Shown here: positions 5,527 to 11,502 of the stretch, piece after piece
Layout of the letters: every line of letters begins with the position of its first letter
Numbering within the stretch: position 1 is the stretch's first letter
Source of the DNA: a virus
Virus record (IMG/VR): IMGVR_UViG_3300042511_000595
Location: 1 to 21,210 of that record
Direction: 5' to 3' (one strand)
DNA: 21,210 nucleotides
Position numbers and translations under genes: made by a program
Notes under the pieces: model-generated
Databases searched by the model: none
The model's input: only the letters and a program-made list of their open reading frames with translations
Told to the model about the DNA's origin: nothing

Positions 5527-5958
5527 ATGAGTCCAGAATTAGAAGCAAAACTGTTTGAAAAATATCCCAAGATGTTTATCAACCATGATAAAACACCACA
5601 GCAATCCTGTCTAGCATTTGGTATTGAAACCAATGATGGCTGGTATGAATTGATTGATATGCTTTGTGAAAACATACAACAACTCATTGATGCAAGTGAA
5701 AAAAATGGTAGCCCAAGCATACCACAGGTGATTGTGGACCAAGTCAAAGAAAAGTTTGCAACGCTACGGTTTTACTACCACGGCGGCAATGAAACCATCA
5801 GAGGTATGGTTCGTTTCGCAGAATCAATGAGTTCAATCATTTGTGAAACCTGTGGTAACCGAGGCGTACTACGTGGTGGTGGTGGTTGGCTTGTGACTGC
5901 TTGTGATGCACACTCTAATGGAAAATTACCTTTTGGAGAATACAAACACCAAGAATAA
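5527..5958 (+). CDS. Conserved phage protein with CxxC...CxxH zinc knuckle
   Basis: A 143-residue protein of a hypothetical family common in phages. It has FEKYPKMF at the N terminus, a GWYELID-x-LC helix (38-47), VKEKFATLRFYYHGG (residues 73-87), and a C-terminal zinc ligand set: Cys106-x-x-Cys109 in CETCGNRGVLRGGGGW, and Cys126-x-x-His129. The GGGGWLVTACD loop between ligand pairs is characteristic. Zinc binding is inferred from these residues; the cellular role is unknown. It starts after AAGGTTAAA, probably continuing the transcript from 5115. A late promoter begins 32 bases past its stop. Confidence 0.82.
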   Translation: MSPELEAKLFEKYPKMFINHDKTPQQSCLAFGIETNDGWYELIDMLCENIQQLIDASEKNGSPSIPQVIVDQVKEKFATLRFYYHGGNETIRGMVRFAESMSSIICETCGNRGVLRGGGGWLVTACDAHSNGKLPFGEYKHQE

Positions 5959-5989
5959 GTTTGATAATGTGTCCTCTTATTACTTGTAT

Positions 5990-5997
5990 TATAAATA
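5990..5997 (+). promoter_or_regulatory. T4-type late promoter (TATAAATA)
   Basis: An exact TATAAATA, the consensus read by T4-like late sigma factors, lies 21 bases before ATG 6019. AAGGAG at 6007-6012 follows as ribosome site. Late control is inferred from the motif. Confidence 0.72.
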
Positions 5998-6018
5998 CTT
6001 GTATTTAAGGAGTGTTAT

Positions 6019-7317
6019 ATGATCGTAGTGATAAGTGATTTACATTTGAATGATGGTACAGTTTGTACAGGCACTGACGCTGGTGCTGCAGAAGTTTTTT
6101 GGGAAAATTTAAAGGATCAAGTAAACACAGCCGGTAAAAGGTCCGATGGGACATACAAGGCAGTTGAATCGCTTGAACTTATAATGCTTGGGGATATTTT
6201 CGATTTTATAAGATCTGACAGATGGCTTGCAGAGGGTGTTAGACCTTGGGATCCAATTAAAAAAATAGCCCCAACACTGCAGCAAATTTGCCAGGACATC
6301 ATGTCAACCAATGCAGAATTTTTAGAAATTTTTAGAAAAAACACAGCATCACCAATTATTGTGGATGGCGGTGTAAAGGTTCCAGTAAACTTGCACTACA
6401 TGGTTGGTAATCATGATTGGATGTTGCATCATCAAGATCCTTGTATGGATTTTGTGAGACAGCTTGTGACTGTTTCCATGGGTTTGAGCACCAACGTGGG
6501 ACCTCAATTTTGTTGGACAGTGGAAGAAAGTAAATATCTAACACAACAGTGCAAGCAACACAGAACTTATGTAAGGCATGGTGACATTCATGATTCCGAC
6601 AATTATCACACTTGGTTGGGTAGAGATGCTTCAAGCATGGGTGATGCAATAGTGGTTGAGTTTGTTACTGCTTGGCCAAGAGTTTGTGCAGAGCTTGTAG
6701 CCAGCAGGTCCAACACCCCAATTGATGATGAAACAATGGATCGTATCAAAGAAATAGACAACATCAGACCATCTTCACAATCCCCAATATACGCTAGGAG
6801 AGTGATTGATGCGGTACAGGATCCGGTACACAAAAAAGCCATGACTGACGCTTTAAAACAATGTACCGATGCCCTCAATAAGTCAGAAATGTTTAAAAAT
6901 GTTCTAAAAAATGATCCTTTGGGTGCAATTAAATTTTATGCACTGGGATTCTTTCATCCATTCATACCAATAAAATTGATTAGTCTTGTTACCAAAATAG
7001 CTGACAATTGGAATACAAAATACGCAAAAGCTGCATCCAAAGAAAAATGGATAAAACAGAACCTGTGTGATTTTGTGATATACGGTCATACCCATCTTGC
7101 ACAAACAGTGGGAATAGGCACATCAGTTGATGCCCATGACAAACTGTATATCAATGCTGCAACGTGGAGACCAATGAACTCGGAGATAACAATTGGAGAC
7201 ATTCAATCATTTCCCTACTTTCATCAAAAGGTCATGACGTGGGTTGCTGTTTATACCAATGGTGAACGCAGAGGAAAAACACACGAAGTTTGGAATGGAC
7301 AACTTGGATTAAAATAA
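6019..7317 (+). CDS. Calcineurin-like metallophosphoesterase (432 aa)
   Basis: The full metallophosphoesterase motif set is present: D7-x-H9 in ISDLHL, GD59-x-x-D62 in LGDIFDF, GN131-H132-D133 in MVGNHDW, a His-Gly-Asp at 187-189 in VRHGDIHD, and GH357-T-H359 in VIYGHTHLAQ, followed by INAATWRP. These ligands build a two-metal centre that hydrolyses phosphomonoesters or diesters. The substrate is not evident. A helical insert of roughly 150 residues sits between the third and last motifs, making it longer than minimal family members. It has a perfect late promoter and strong Shine-Dalgarno, and ends at a hairpin terminator, so it is probably expressed alone and late. A nucleic-acid or signal-nucleotide target is possible. 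Confidence 0.92.
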   Translation: MIVVISDLHLNDGTVCTGTDAGAAEVFWENLKDQVNTAGKRSDGTYKAVESLELIMLGDIFDFIRSDRWLAEGVRPWDPIKKIAPTLQQICQDIMSTNAEFLEIFRKNTASPIIVDGGVKVPVNLHYMVGNHDWMLHHQDPCMDFVRQLVTVSMGLSTNVGPQFCWTVEESKYLTQQCKQHRTYVRHGDIHDSDNYHTWLGRDASSMGDAIVVEFVTAWPRVCAELVASRSNTPIDDETMDRIKEIDNIRPSSQSPIYARRVIDAVQDPVHKKAMTDALKQCTDALNKSEMFKNVLKNDPLGAIKFYALGFFHPFIPIKLISLVTKIADNWNTKYAKAASKEKWIKQNLCDFVIYGHTHLAQTVGIGTSVDAHDKLYINAATWRPMNSEITIGDIQSFPYFHQKVMTWVAVYTNGERRGKTHEVWNGQLGLK

Positions 7318-7340
7318 TCAAAATAATTCCAAAGTAATTG

Positions 7341-7377
7341 AAAAATTGTGTTATAATAACCATAACACAATTTTTTT
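7341..7377 (+). terminator. Intrinsic terminator whose stem contains the next gene's -10
   Basis: A perfect 14-bp stem pairs 7341-7354 with 7362-7375 around a 7-nt loop, followed by T residues. The left arm carries TGTGTTAT of the promoter at 7349-7357. The stem is AT-rich, so termination strength is uncertain. Confidence 0.6.
7349..7357 (+). promoter_or_regulatory. Extended -10 promoter for the gene at 7399
   Basis: TGTGTTATAAT with the hexamer at 7352-7357. It is embedded in the terminator hairpin of the upstream phosphoesterase, and the leader is about 35 nt. Confidence 0.7.
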
Positions 7378-7398
7378 AATTTTTGGGGTATCAAATTT

Positions 7399-7956
7399 AT
7401 GTTATCAGTAAATACATTTGGAAAAACACCAGCAGCAGAACATCTGGTTCGCAAGTTGAACGAAATCACAGATGATAAAGTCAGATCCAGTTACATCAGA
7501 TCTATTGGAATATCCATTAAAAATTACAACAACAATCTAAAAGGTATTCGAGAGGCAACACACAGTTATCAAATGACTGTTAAAGTGGCTGCAAATTTAC
7601 TACGTCTTTTAAGAGAGGAAGCCAATCTACTTGAAGTGTGTGATAACAAACACATCAATGACCTAACACGCAATGTGCACATTGGTAATATCAAACGAGT
7701 AATTCGTGAAGTTACTGTGTTGAGAAAAATCGAAAATGTAACAAGTTCGGTGCAGAAAATTAAAAGTAAATGCAAGGTTGAACACAGTTCTGATGATTAC
7801 ACTTCTTACTCATACATGGGATATGAGGTGGGGCATTTTTCTTATGGTGAATTTGAACCATTTGGGTATCCAATTGTAACAGATATTGTGACCAGTGAAC
7901 TACTGCACACACGTAGTCAACAACGGCAATCACGCAAGAAAAATAGCACAGTTTGA
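7399..7956 (+). CDS. Hypothetical phage protein, helical with a Tyr/Gly-rich segment
   Basis: A 185-residue protein, not recognised. Residues 15-125 look alpha-helical and basic (LVRKLNEITDD, LLRLLREEANLLEV, IKRVIREVTVLRKIENV). A Tyr/Gly/Phe-rich stretch follows (around YSYMGYEVGHFSYGEFEPFGYP, residues 137-158). The tail (RSQQRQSRKKN) is strongly basic and may bind nucleic acid. No Shine-Dalgarno is obvious before ATG 7399 (GGGGTATC is the nearest). It has its own promoter at 7352 and is followed by another at 7979, so it is probably monocistronic. It might be a virion or host-takeover protein, but nothing visible decides. Confidence 0.72.
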   Translation: MLSVNTFGKTPAAEHLVRKLNEITDDKVRSSYIRSIGISIKNYNNNLKGIREATHSYQMTVKVAANLLRLLREEANLLEVCDNKHINDLTRNVHIGNIKRVIREVTVLRKIENVTSSVQKIKSKCKVEHSSDDYTSYSYMGYEVGHFSYGEFEPFGYPIVTDIVTSELLHTRSQQRQSRKKNSTV

Positions 7957-7975
7957 AATATTTTGATCAATTGTG

Positions 7976-7984
7976 TGTTATAAT
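7976..7984 (+). promoter_or_regulatory. Extended -10 promoter for the paralog block at 8013
   Basis: TGTGTTATAAT with the hexamer at 7979-7984. The leader before ATG 8013 contains AAGGGAAT. Confidence 0.75.
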
Positions 7985-8012
7985 ATAACAACAAACAATC
8001 AAGGGAATAAAA

Positions 8013-8252
8013 ATGAACGACAGGTTTATGAAATTGGCAGAACAATCTGGTGTAACTATGATCAAAACCAAAGGACACTCTACTGTGAAGGATGGTTGTT
8101 TTATCGTATCACCTGACCAACTGCAGCATTTTGCTCAATTGATGGTGATGGCATGTGCAAATTTGTGTTTGATCAATGATCCAGGCGATGCAACGTATTT
8201 TGGGCAACAGGCTGCAGAGAAATACATCAAACAACATTTTGGAGTTGAATGA
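8013..8252 (+). CDS. KFAELI/FGVE-family small protein, duplicate of the gene at 14780
   Basis: A 79-residue member. Aligned by eye with the protein at 14780, it differs at only 13 of 79 positions, the closest pair in the window, so the duplication is recent. The N terminus is MNDRFMKLAEQSGVT, the core is HFAQLMVMACANLCLIN, and the end is YIKQHFGVE. A GDATYFGQQAAE segment is specific to this pair. It has its own TGTGTTATAAT promoter and starts after AAGGGAAT. GGAG at 8241-8244, within the FGVE codons, serves the overlapping Lar-like gene that starts at 8249. Confidence 0.85.
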   Translation: MNDRFMKLAEQSGVTMIKTKGHSTVKDGCFIVSPDQLQHFAQLMVMACANLCLINDPGDATYFGQQAAEKYIKQHFGVE

Positions 8253-8491
8253 TGAAACCATGTCCATTCTGCGGTCATACAGTTGATCTTGAAGATGTTG
8301 ATACACTGTATCCCAATGGTATAGGTTGGAAGGACAGAGAGTTGGGTAGATCTTATCACCCGTGTAAAGAAGTACCAAAAGAACAGTGGTGTTACAGTGT
8401 GCATTGTGTCACAACAAGCGGTGGATGTGGTTGTGAAATGCGTGCAGATACCAAAGAGGAAGCAATTGAAAAATGGAATAAAAGAGTATGA
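8249..8491 (+). CDS. Lar-like zinc-ribbon protein (restriction alleviation family)
   Basis: An 80-residue protein with the Lar-type pattern. CPFCG (Cys5, Cys8) comes at the very start, a second ligand group is Cys53 with Cys60/Cys62 (VHCVTTSGGCGC), and the C terminus is the usual TKEEAIEKWNKR helix. Family members in phages and prophages have been linked to alleviating host type I restriction, but many Lar-like proteins have no tested role, so anti-restriction is only a possibility here. The start may be the first or second of two adjacent ATGs. It overlaps both neighbours by 4 bases in a coupled trio. Confidence 0.8.
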   Translation: MMKPCPFCGHTVDLEDVDTLYPNGIGWKDRELGRSYHPCKEVPKEQWCYSVHCVTTSGGCGCEMRADTKEEAIEKWNKRV

Positions 8492-8763
8492 ATGATAAAA
8501 TCAAAACAATCATGTGTCAAGTGCTAGATGACAGATTTAGTGAAACATGGACAACAATGACTTACCAGGACTTGGAAAAGTTTTCTGAATCATTTGCAAA
8601 TGAAATTGTTCGTGCATGTGTTGCACTTGCCAATAATGTGAGTGTTGAACAAAGTGACATTGAAAAGTGTTGTGATCAAGAAAATATATCATATTTTCAA
8701 GGTAATAATAATGCAGTAAATGATATAATTGAGTCAGTTAAACAATACTTTGGAGTCGAATAA
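8488..8763 (+). CDS. KFAELI/FGVE-family small protein, homolog of the gene at 15306
   Basis: A 91-residue member. MNDKIKTIMCQVLDD, the specific YQDLEKFSESFANEIVRACV core, the FQGNNNAVND turn and the SVKQYFGVE end align throughout with the protein at 15306, which begins MNERIKTLLEQVIND. The region between core and GNN turn is the least conserved (VSVEQSDIEKCCDQE here). Its ATG overlaps the Lar-like gene's stop by 4 bases. GGAG at 8752-8755, in the FGVE codons, is spaced 7 bases from the next ATG at 8763. Confidence 0.83.
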   Translation: MNDKIKTIMCQVLDDRFSETWTTMTYQDLEKFSESFANEIVRACVALANNVSVEQSDIEKCCDQENISYFQGNNNAVNDIIESVKQYFGVE

Positions 8764-9104
8764 TGGATTATGCACCTGACAAATGGGTAGTTATCAAGAT
8801 TGTGGCTACTGAGAATGGTGACACTCATTATCGTGTGTTTGCCACTTGGTATGGTGGTTACACTGGTTCTGATTCTTGGAAGATGAATTCTGGCATCACC
8901 CGTGTTGAAAAAACTGATGATGGTTATGCATTGTTTGGCGAATCTGGATCTGTTTATTTATGCCACCAAAACTGCTGGGGTTTATCTGGTTATGGATCAA
9001 GTGTATTAAAATCATTTGAAACTAACACCGATGTTACCATCTCCATGGTACCACAGGAAACTGATTTAACAACGGTTGAATATGTTACAAGTAAAAATGA
9101 TTGA
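8763..9104 (+). CDS. Conserved phage/bacterial hypothetical protein (YAPDKWVVIKI)
   Basis: A 113-residue protein resembling a widespread family of unknown function. It has YAPD-x-WV-x-IKI at the N terminus, H-YRV-x-A-x-W-GGY (residues 25-35), SW-x-MNSGI (39-46), then a GSVY-C segment, and a C-terminal SMVPQETDLT. The pattern suggests an all-beta fold. Its ATG overlaps the last base of the preceding stop, so it is translated with the paralog trio; the ribosome site lies in that gene's FGVE codons. The 378-base noncoding stretch with the RNA candidate begins after its stop. Confidence 0.8.
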   Translation: MDYAPDKWVVIKIVATENGDTHYRVFATWYGGYTGSDSWKMNSGITRVEKTDDGYALFGESGSVYLCHQNCWGLSGYGSSVLKSFETNTDVTISMVPQETDLTTVEYVTSKND

Positions 9105-9119
9105 ACCTAATAAAATTCA

Positions 9120-9150
9120 TAGACATACATGCTACTAAGAAATGTATAAT
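9120..9150 (+). promoter_or_regulatory. Promoter for the structured RNA
   Basis: TGTATAAT has its hexamer at 9145-9150, with a TAGACA box at 9120-9125 (19-bp spacing). It is weaker than the other promoters but is the only one seen before the RNA. Transcription should start near 9157. Confidence 0.5.
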
Positions 9151-9156
9151 AATATT

Positions 9157-9413
9157 TAATCTTATTAAAACAACACCTAGGAAAGACGAGGGCTATCATC
9201 GAAGGGCATAAGCGCACACATGACTAGTGTGACGGTACGGCTGCGTTTAGTCTCCCAGTGTCGGCTCCCAAAGGGGATCAGTGTCCTTCGATGATAGTGA
9301 ATGCGCAGGCTGATGCGCGGGACGATATTTCCCTTAATGAGTAGCTTGGGAGTGGATCAGTGCAGCCACAAAGCAGGAGATCAGTACCTGCCACTATCAA
9401 TAATTGTTTTTTT
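9157..9413 (+). ncRNA. Candidate structured noncoding RNA, unassigned
   Basis: This gene-free stretch is visibly GC-richer than its surroundings and densely self-complementary. A perfect 13-bp stem pairs 9193-9205 with 9285-9297 and can extend inward with G-U pairs to 9209/9281. Inside it, 9210-9215 pairs with 9243-9248, and CACAC 9215-9219 with GTGTG 9227-9231. Downstream hairpins are GCGC 9303-9306/9315-9318, GGGA 9319-9322/TCCC 9330-9333, GTGG 9352-9355/CCAC 9366-9369 and GCAGG 9373-9377/CCTGC 9387-9391. GATCAGT recurs at 9277, 9355 and 9379 approximately. A T-run at 9407-9413 may mark the 3' end. It matches no tRNA, tmRNA or riboswitch I can name. T4-like phages do encode small stable RNAs of unknown function, so class precedent exists. 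The ends are estimates. Confidence 0.7.
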
Positions 9414-9439
9414 AAAGAATGGCTATTCTTTCATTTGTG

Positions 9440-9448
9440 TGTTATAAT
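9440..9448 (+). promoter_or_regulatory. Extended -10 promoter for the gene at 9483
   Basis: TGTGTTATAAT with the hexamer at 9443-9448. A small hairpin (AAAGAAT 9414-9420 with ATTCTTT 9425-9431) sits just upstream, between the RNA's T-run and the promoter. The leader contains GAAGGAAT. Confidence 0.72.
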
Positions 9449-9482
9449 ATAATCTACACAGTAATTAAAGAAGGAATGTAAA

Positions 9483-9740
9483 ATGACAAAGACTTATGTA
9501 ATACAACATATCCGTGTGCGCACTGGTTCAGTTAGTGTCACACACCCACTGACTATTGAGCAAGCGCAGGAGTATTACAAGTACACTTTGGAAAAAGGTG
9601 CAAGTTGGGAACACGAAAAGGGAAACAAGAAAATTAATTTGAAACCCAAGACTATAAAATCACTGATTACTAACTTGAACAACGCAGTAAACAATGCGGC
9701 AGCAAATGGATACGCAGGTGAAACTTACGCTGTGATCTAA
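9483..9740 (+). CDS. Conserved phage hypothetical protein (basic)
   Basis: An 85-residue protein matching a small family seen in large phages. After a beta-like N terminus (YVIQHIRVRTGSV) comes EYYKYTLEKGASWEHEKGNKKINLKPKTIKSL, then a Asn/Ala-rich end (NLNNAVNNAAANGYAGETY). The Lys-rich middle could bind nucleic acid, but no role is established. The start is well supported: an AAGGAAT ribosome site and an own promoter at 9443. It is the first gene after the structured RNA, with a separate promoter, so linkage between the two is not implied. Confidence 0.78.
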   Translation: MTKTYVIQHIRVRTGSVSVTHPLTIEQAQEYYKYTLEKGASWEHEKGNKKINLKPKTIKSLITNLNNAVNNAAANGYAGETYAVI

Positions 9741-9779
9741 TTTAACCAATTATCAAGATTATTCATTCAGGATGTGAAA

Positions 9780-10136
9780 ATGAAAGAAAAAATTGCCCAG
9801 AACTCCCAAAGCTTGTTTGTTGTTTATTACACCGATTCCACTCCGAGATATGGTGATATTGTTGCAATTTGCGAAAAACGTAGCACAGCCGAAAGAATCA
9901 CAAAAGCACAACCAAAAAATGTGTATACATGGAAAGAAACTCAAGTCTATCGTATTGGTTTTTCATTGTTTATGCAAATTGAATCCAACTGTATTATTGC
10001 CCCACAGTCTATTGATTTAATAGAAGAAGAAAAACGTATAAAATTAGAAGCATCAACTGCAAAAAAACACACGGTGTTGGAAAAAGCTCGATCACTTGGT
10101 TTAACAGAAGAAGAAATTTCTGTTATCGCATCCTAA
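9780..10136 (+). CDS. Hypothetical phage protein with C-terminal LTEEEI helix
   Basis: A 118-residue protein, not recognised. The first 75 residues look like an alpha/beta fold (LFVVYYTDSTPRYGDIVAICEKRSTAERI). A long charged helix follows, with IEEEKRIKLEASTAKKHTVL, and ends in ARSLGLTEEEISVIAS, a segment typical of a short helix-turn in many phage small proteins. ATG 9780 is chosen over the in-frame GTG 9774 because AGGA at 9769-9772 is spaced correctly for it. It probably shares the 9443 transcript with the preceding gene. Confidence 0.72.
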   Translation: MKEKIAQNSQSLFVVYYTDSTPRYGDIVAICEKRSTAERITKAQPKNVYTWKETQVYRIGFSLFMQIESNCIIAPQSIDLIEEEKRIKLEASTAKKHTVLEKARSLGLTEEEISVIAS

Positions 10137-10145
10137 GTAATACTA

Positions 10146-10151
10146 TATAAT
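10146..10151 (+). promoter_or_regulatory. Possible -10 element for the gene at 10171
   Basis: TATAAT at 10146-10151 without the TG extension. A start near 10158 would give a 13-nt leader to ATG 10171. It is weaker than the other promoters. Confidence 0.4.
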
Positions 10152-10170
10152 CGGCACTACAAATTTGTTT

Positions 10171-10977
10171 ATGTTCACAACACTTAAAATTTTTAATCAT
10201 TCCATCAAAGTGGTTACAAATCATCTGTATCACCATTTTATGAGTTCTGAGATAATCAACCCTATCACACACTCCGTTTGGCCTCATTCAAATTGGTCAG
10301 AAGCAATAACTATCTTGCCATTACCAAGTCATGTATATGAATTAAGAAAAACAATCAAAACAGTGTGTTGTAATTTGAATTATGATTGTGATCTTTCAAA
10401 ATATATTCAGTTAACACGATTCATACAGTCTCAAAACTTAGATAGATTGAGTTGCGATTGGTGTTCTGTGGTCAATGGAAGTATAGAATTCATTGTTGAT
10501 TCATTCAAACAAAATTCTGCACATAATATTAACAAGCTAAATTCAAATTTGAATGTATTTAATGGTATGTTGTTGAGATTGGCGAACAAAGATAATTATG
10601 ATTATGCAATAACAGATTCTGAAATCGAATATTTTATTAAGCAAAATCAAATATCATTTGAAGAATCTGAATTGATGTTGTTAAAGAAAACTCTTAAAAA
10701 GTTTATTGAATTCAAAAACATAGTAGAAATCATAGAGTCTAGGTGGTGTCCATTTAGATATCTTTCCGATATTGCTTATCAACGCCATTATTGGGGTACT
10801 GATGTTGAGGAAATTGCAAAACTTTTGTCTAGTTCTGGAAGAATAGATTGCACACAATGCGTTCCATTAGTGAATCAAAAATTTGGTATTAAACCAGATA
10901 AGTTACTTCCTTCTGTGTTTGAAGATTATGTTAATGAATTAATTGAAATTTCATCGGCTAACAAACAACCATCATAA
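10171..10977 (+). CDS. Hypothetical phage protein (268 aa), start uncertain
   Basis: One of the larger proteins here, with no family that I recognise. ATG 10171 is the first start after a TATAAT at 10146, but it has no Shine-Dalgarno. In-frame ATG 10240 is an alternative. It is AT-rich and Asn/Ser/Ile-rich. Two Trp/Cys segments stand out: LSCDWCSVVNGSIEF and the ESRWCPFRYLSDIAYQRHYW region. The second half is helical with charged repeats (FEESELMLLKKTLKKFIEFK), and DCTQCVPLVNQKFG adds two Cys near the end. The Cys pairs are too scattered for a confident zinc site. Confidence 0.68.
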   Translation: MFTTLKIFNHSIKVVTNHLYHHFMSSEIINPITHSVWPHSNWSEAITILPLPSHVYELRKTIKTVCCNLNYDCDLSKYIQLTRFIQSQNLDRLSCDWCSVVNGSIEFIVDSFKQNSAHNINKLNSNLNVFNGMLLRLANKDNYDYAITDSEIEYFIKQNQISFEESELMLLKKTLKKFIEFKNIVEIIESRWCPFRYLSDIAYQRHYWGTDVEEIAKLLSSSGRIDCTQCVPLVNQKFGIKPDKLLPSVFEDYVNELIEISSANKQPS

Positions 10978-11016
10978 CAACAAATCAAAATAATGACTGG
11001 TTAAATTATGTGTGAT

Positions 11017-11047
11017 TTTGCTTTTATTCGTTATCTTGTGGTATAAT
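11017..11047 (+). promoter_or_regulatory. Early-type promoter with TTTGCTT box for the gene at 11082
   Basis: TG-G-TATAAT has its hexamer at 11042-11047, and TTTGCTT at 11017-11023 lies 25 bases upstream of it. TTTGCTTTTA resembles the T4 MotA box as well as a weak -35. Confidence 0.7.
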
Positions 11048-11081
11048 AAGTTCATTGTGGTGATATTAAGGAAGAAGATAA

Positions 11082-11399
11082 ATGGAAGCATTAGAAAAAG
11101 CGGCATTGATGTGTGAATCGATGGGAGCTGATGGATATGGAACATTGGCGATAGCATGTGCTATCAGGGGCATTCAAACACAACAGTCACCGCAGAGTGA
11201 TGATGTAAGTGTTAAAAATCAAGTGTATGATCTACCAGATGATTTGTATGATTCAAAGGATTGGAAAGCTGGTAACTATGCAGAACGGGTACAATGGCTA
11301 CATTTGATGTATGAGGATGCCAAGCAAGAAATCGAAAGGCTATCTGAAACACTAGCACAGTTTGATAATGAAATTTACGCAAGATCATTCAAGGAGTAA
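11082..11399 (+). CDS. Hypothetical phage protein (105 aa)
   Basis: The acidic protein begins with a helix (EALEKAALMCESMGADGYGTLAIACAIRG), has a Ser/Gln-rich linker, and ends in a charged helix (LHLMYEDAKQEIERLSETLAQF) that may be coiled-coil. Function is not recognised. It starts after AAGGAAGAAG with its own promoter at 11042. Small ORFs follow within 15 bases, suggesting a short polycistronic unit up to about 12463. Confidence 0.72.
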   Translation: MEALEKAALMCESMGADGYGTLAIACAIRGIQTQQSPQSDDVSVKNQVYDLPDDLYDSKDWKAGNYAERVQWLHLMYEDAKQEIERLSETLAQFDNEIYARSFKE

Positions 11400-11412
11400 C
11401 TATAGGAAAGAA

Positions 11413-11481
11413 ATGCCCCAAGACGAGAAAGTCATCGAGGAATTAAACCCCTGGATGGGCGATGCGCAATTACGTGATTAA
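11413..11481 (+). CDS. Very short ORF (22 aa)
   Basis: ATG 11413 follows AGGAAAG about 4 bases upstream and gives a 22-residue acidic peptide containing LNPWMGD, ending TAA at 11481. It fills the gap between the genes at 11082 and 11503. Codon choice looks ordinary, but at this length chance cannot be excluded. No function is proposed. Confidence 0.3.
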   Translation: MPQDEKVIEELNPWMGDAQLRD

Positions 11482-11502
11482 AACTACAATGGAGTTAGAA
11501 GC

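Noticed and set aside
6356-6878. Two long - strand ORFs inside the phosphoesterase gene
   Set aside because: The sense frame holds all metallophosphoesterase motifs, and the antisense products show no recognisable pattern.
9301-9335. Hammerhead ribozyme, because of CTGATG at 9310-9315
   Set aside because: The core requires CTGATGA followed by a stem and GAAA; the GAAA strand and the cleavage triplet context are missing.
9157-9413. tRNA, tmRNA or group I intron in the gap
   Set aside because: I found no cloverleaf, no T-loop GTTCGAATC-like string, no CCA end and no flanking split exon. The hairpins do not fit those architectures.
9414-9431. AAAGAAT/ATTCTTT hairpin as terminator of the RNA
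   Set aside because: The T-run precedes the hairpin instead of following it, and the stem has no GC core, so termination there is unproven. I kept it only as a note in the promoter entry.
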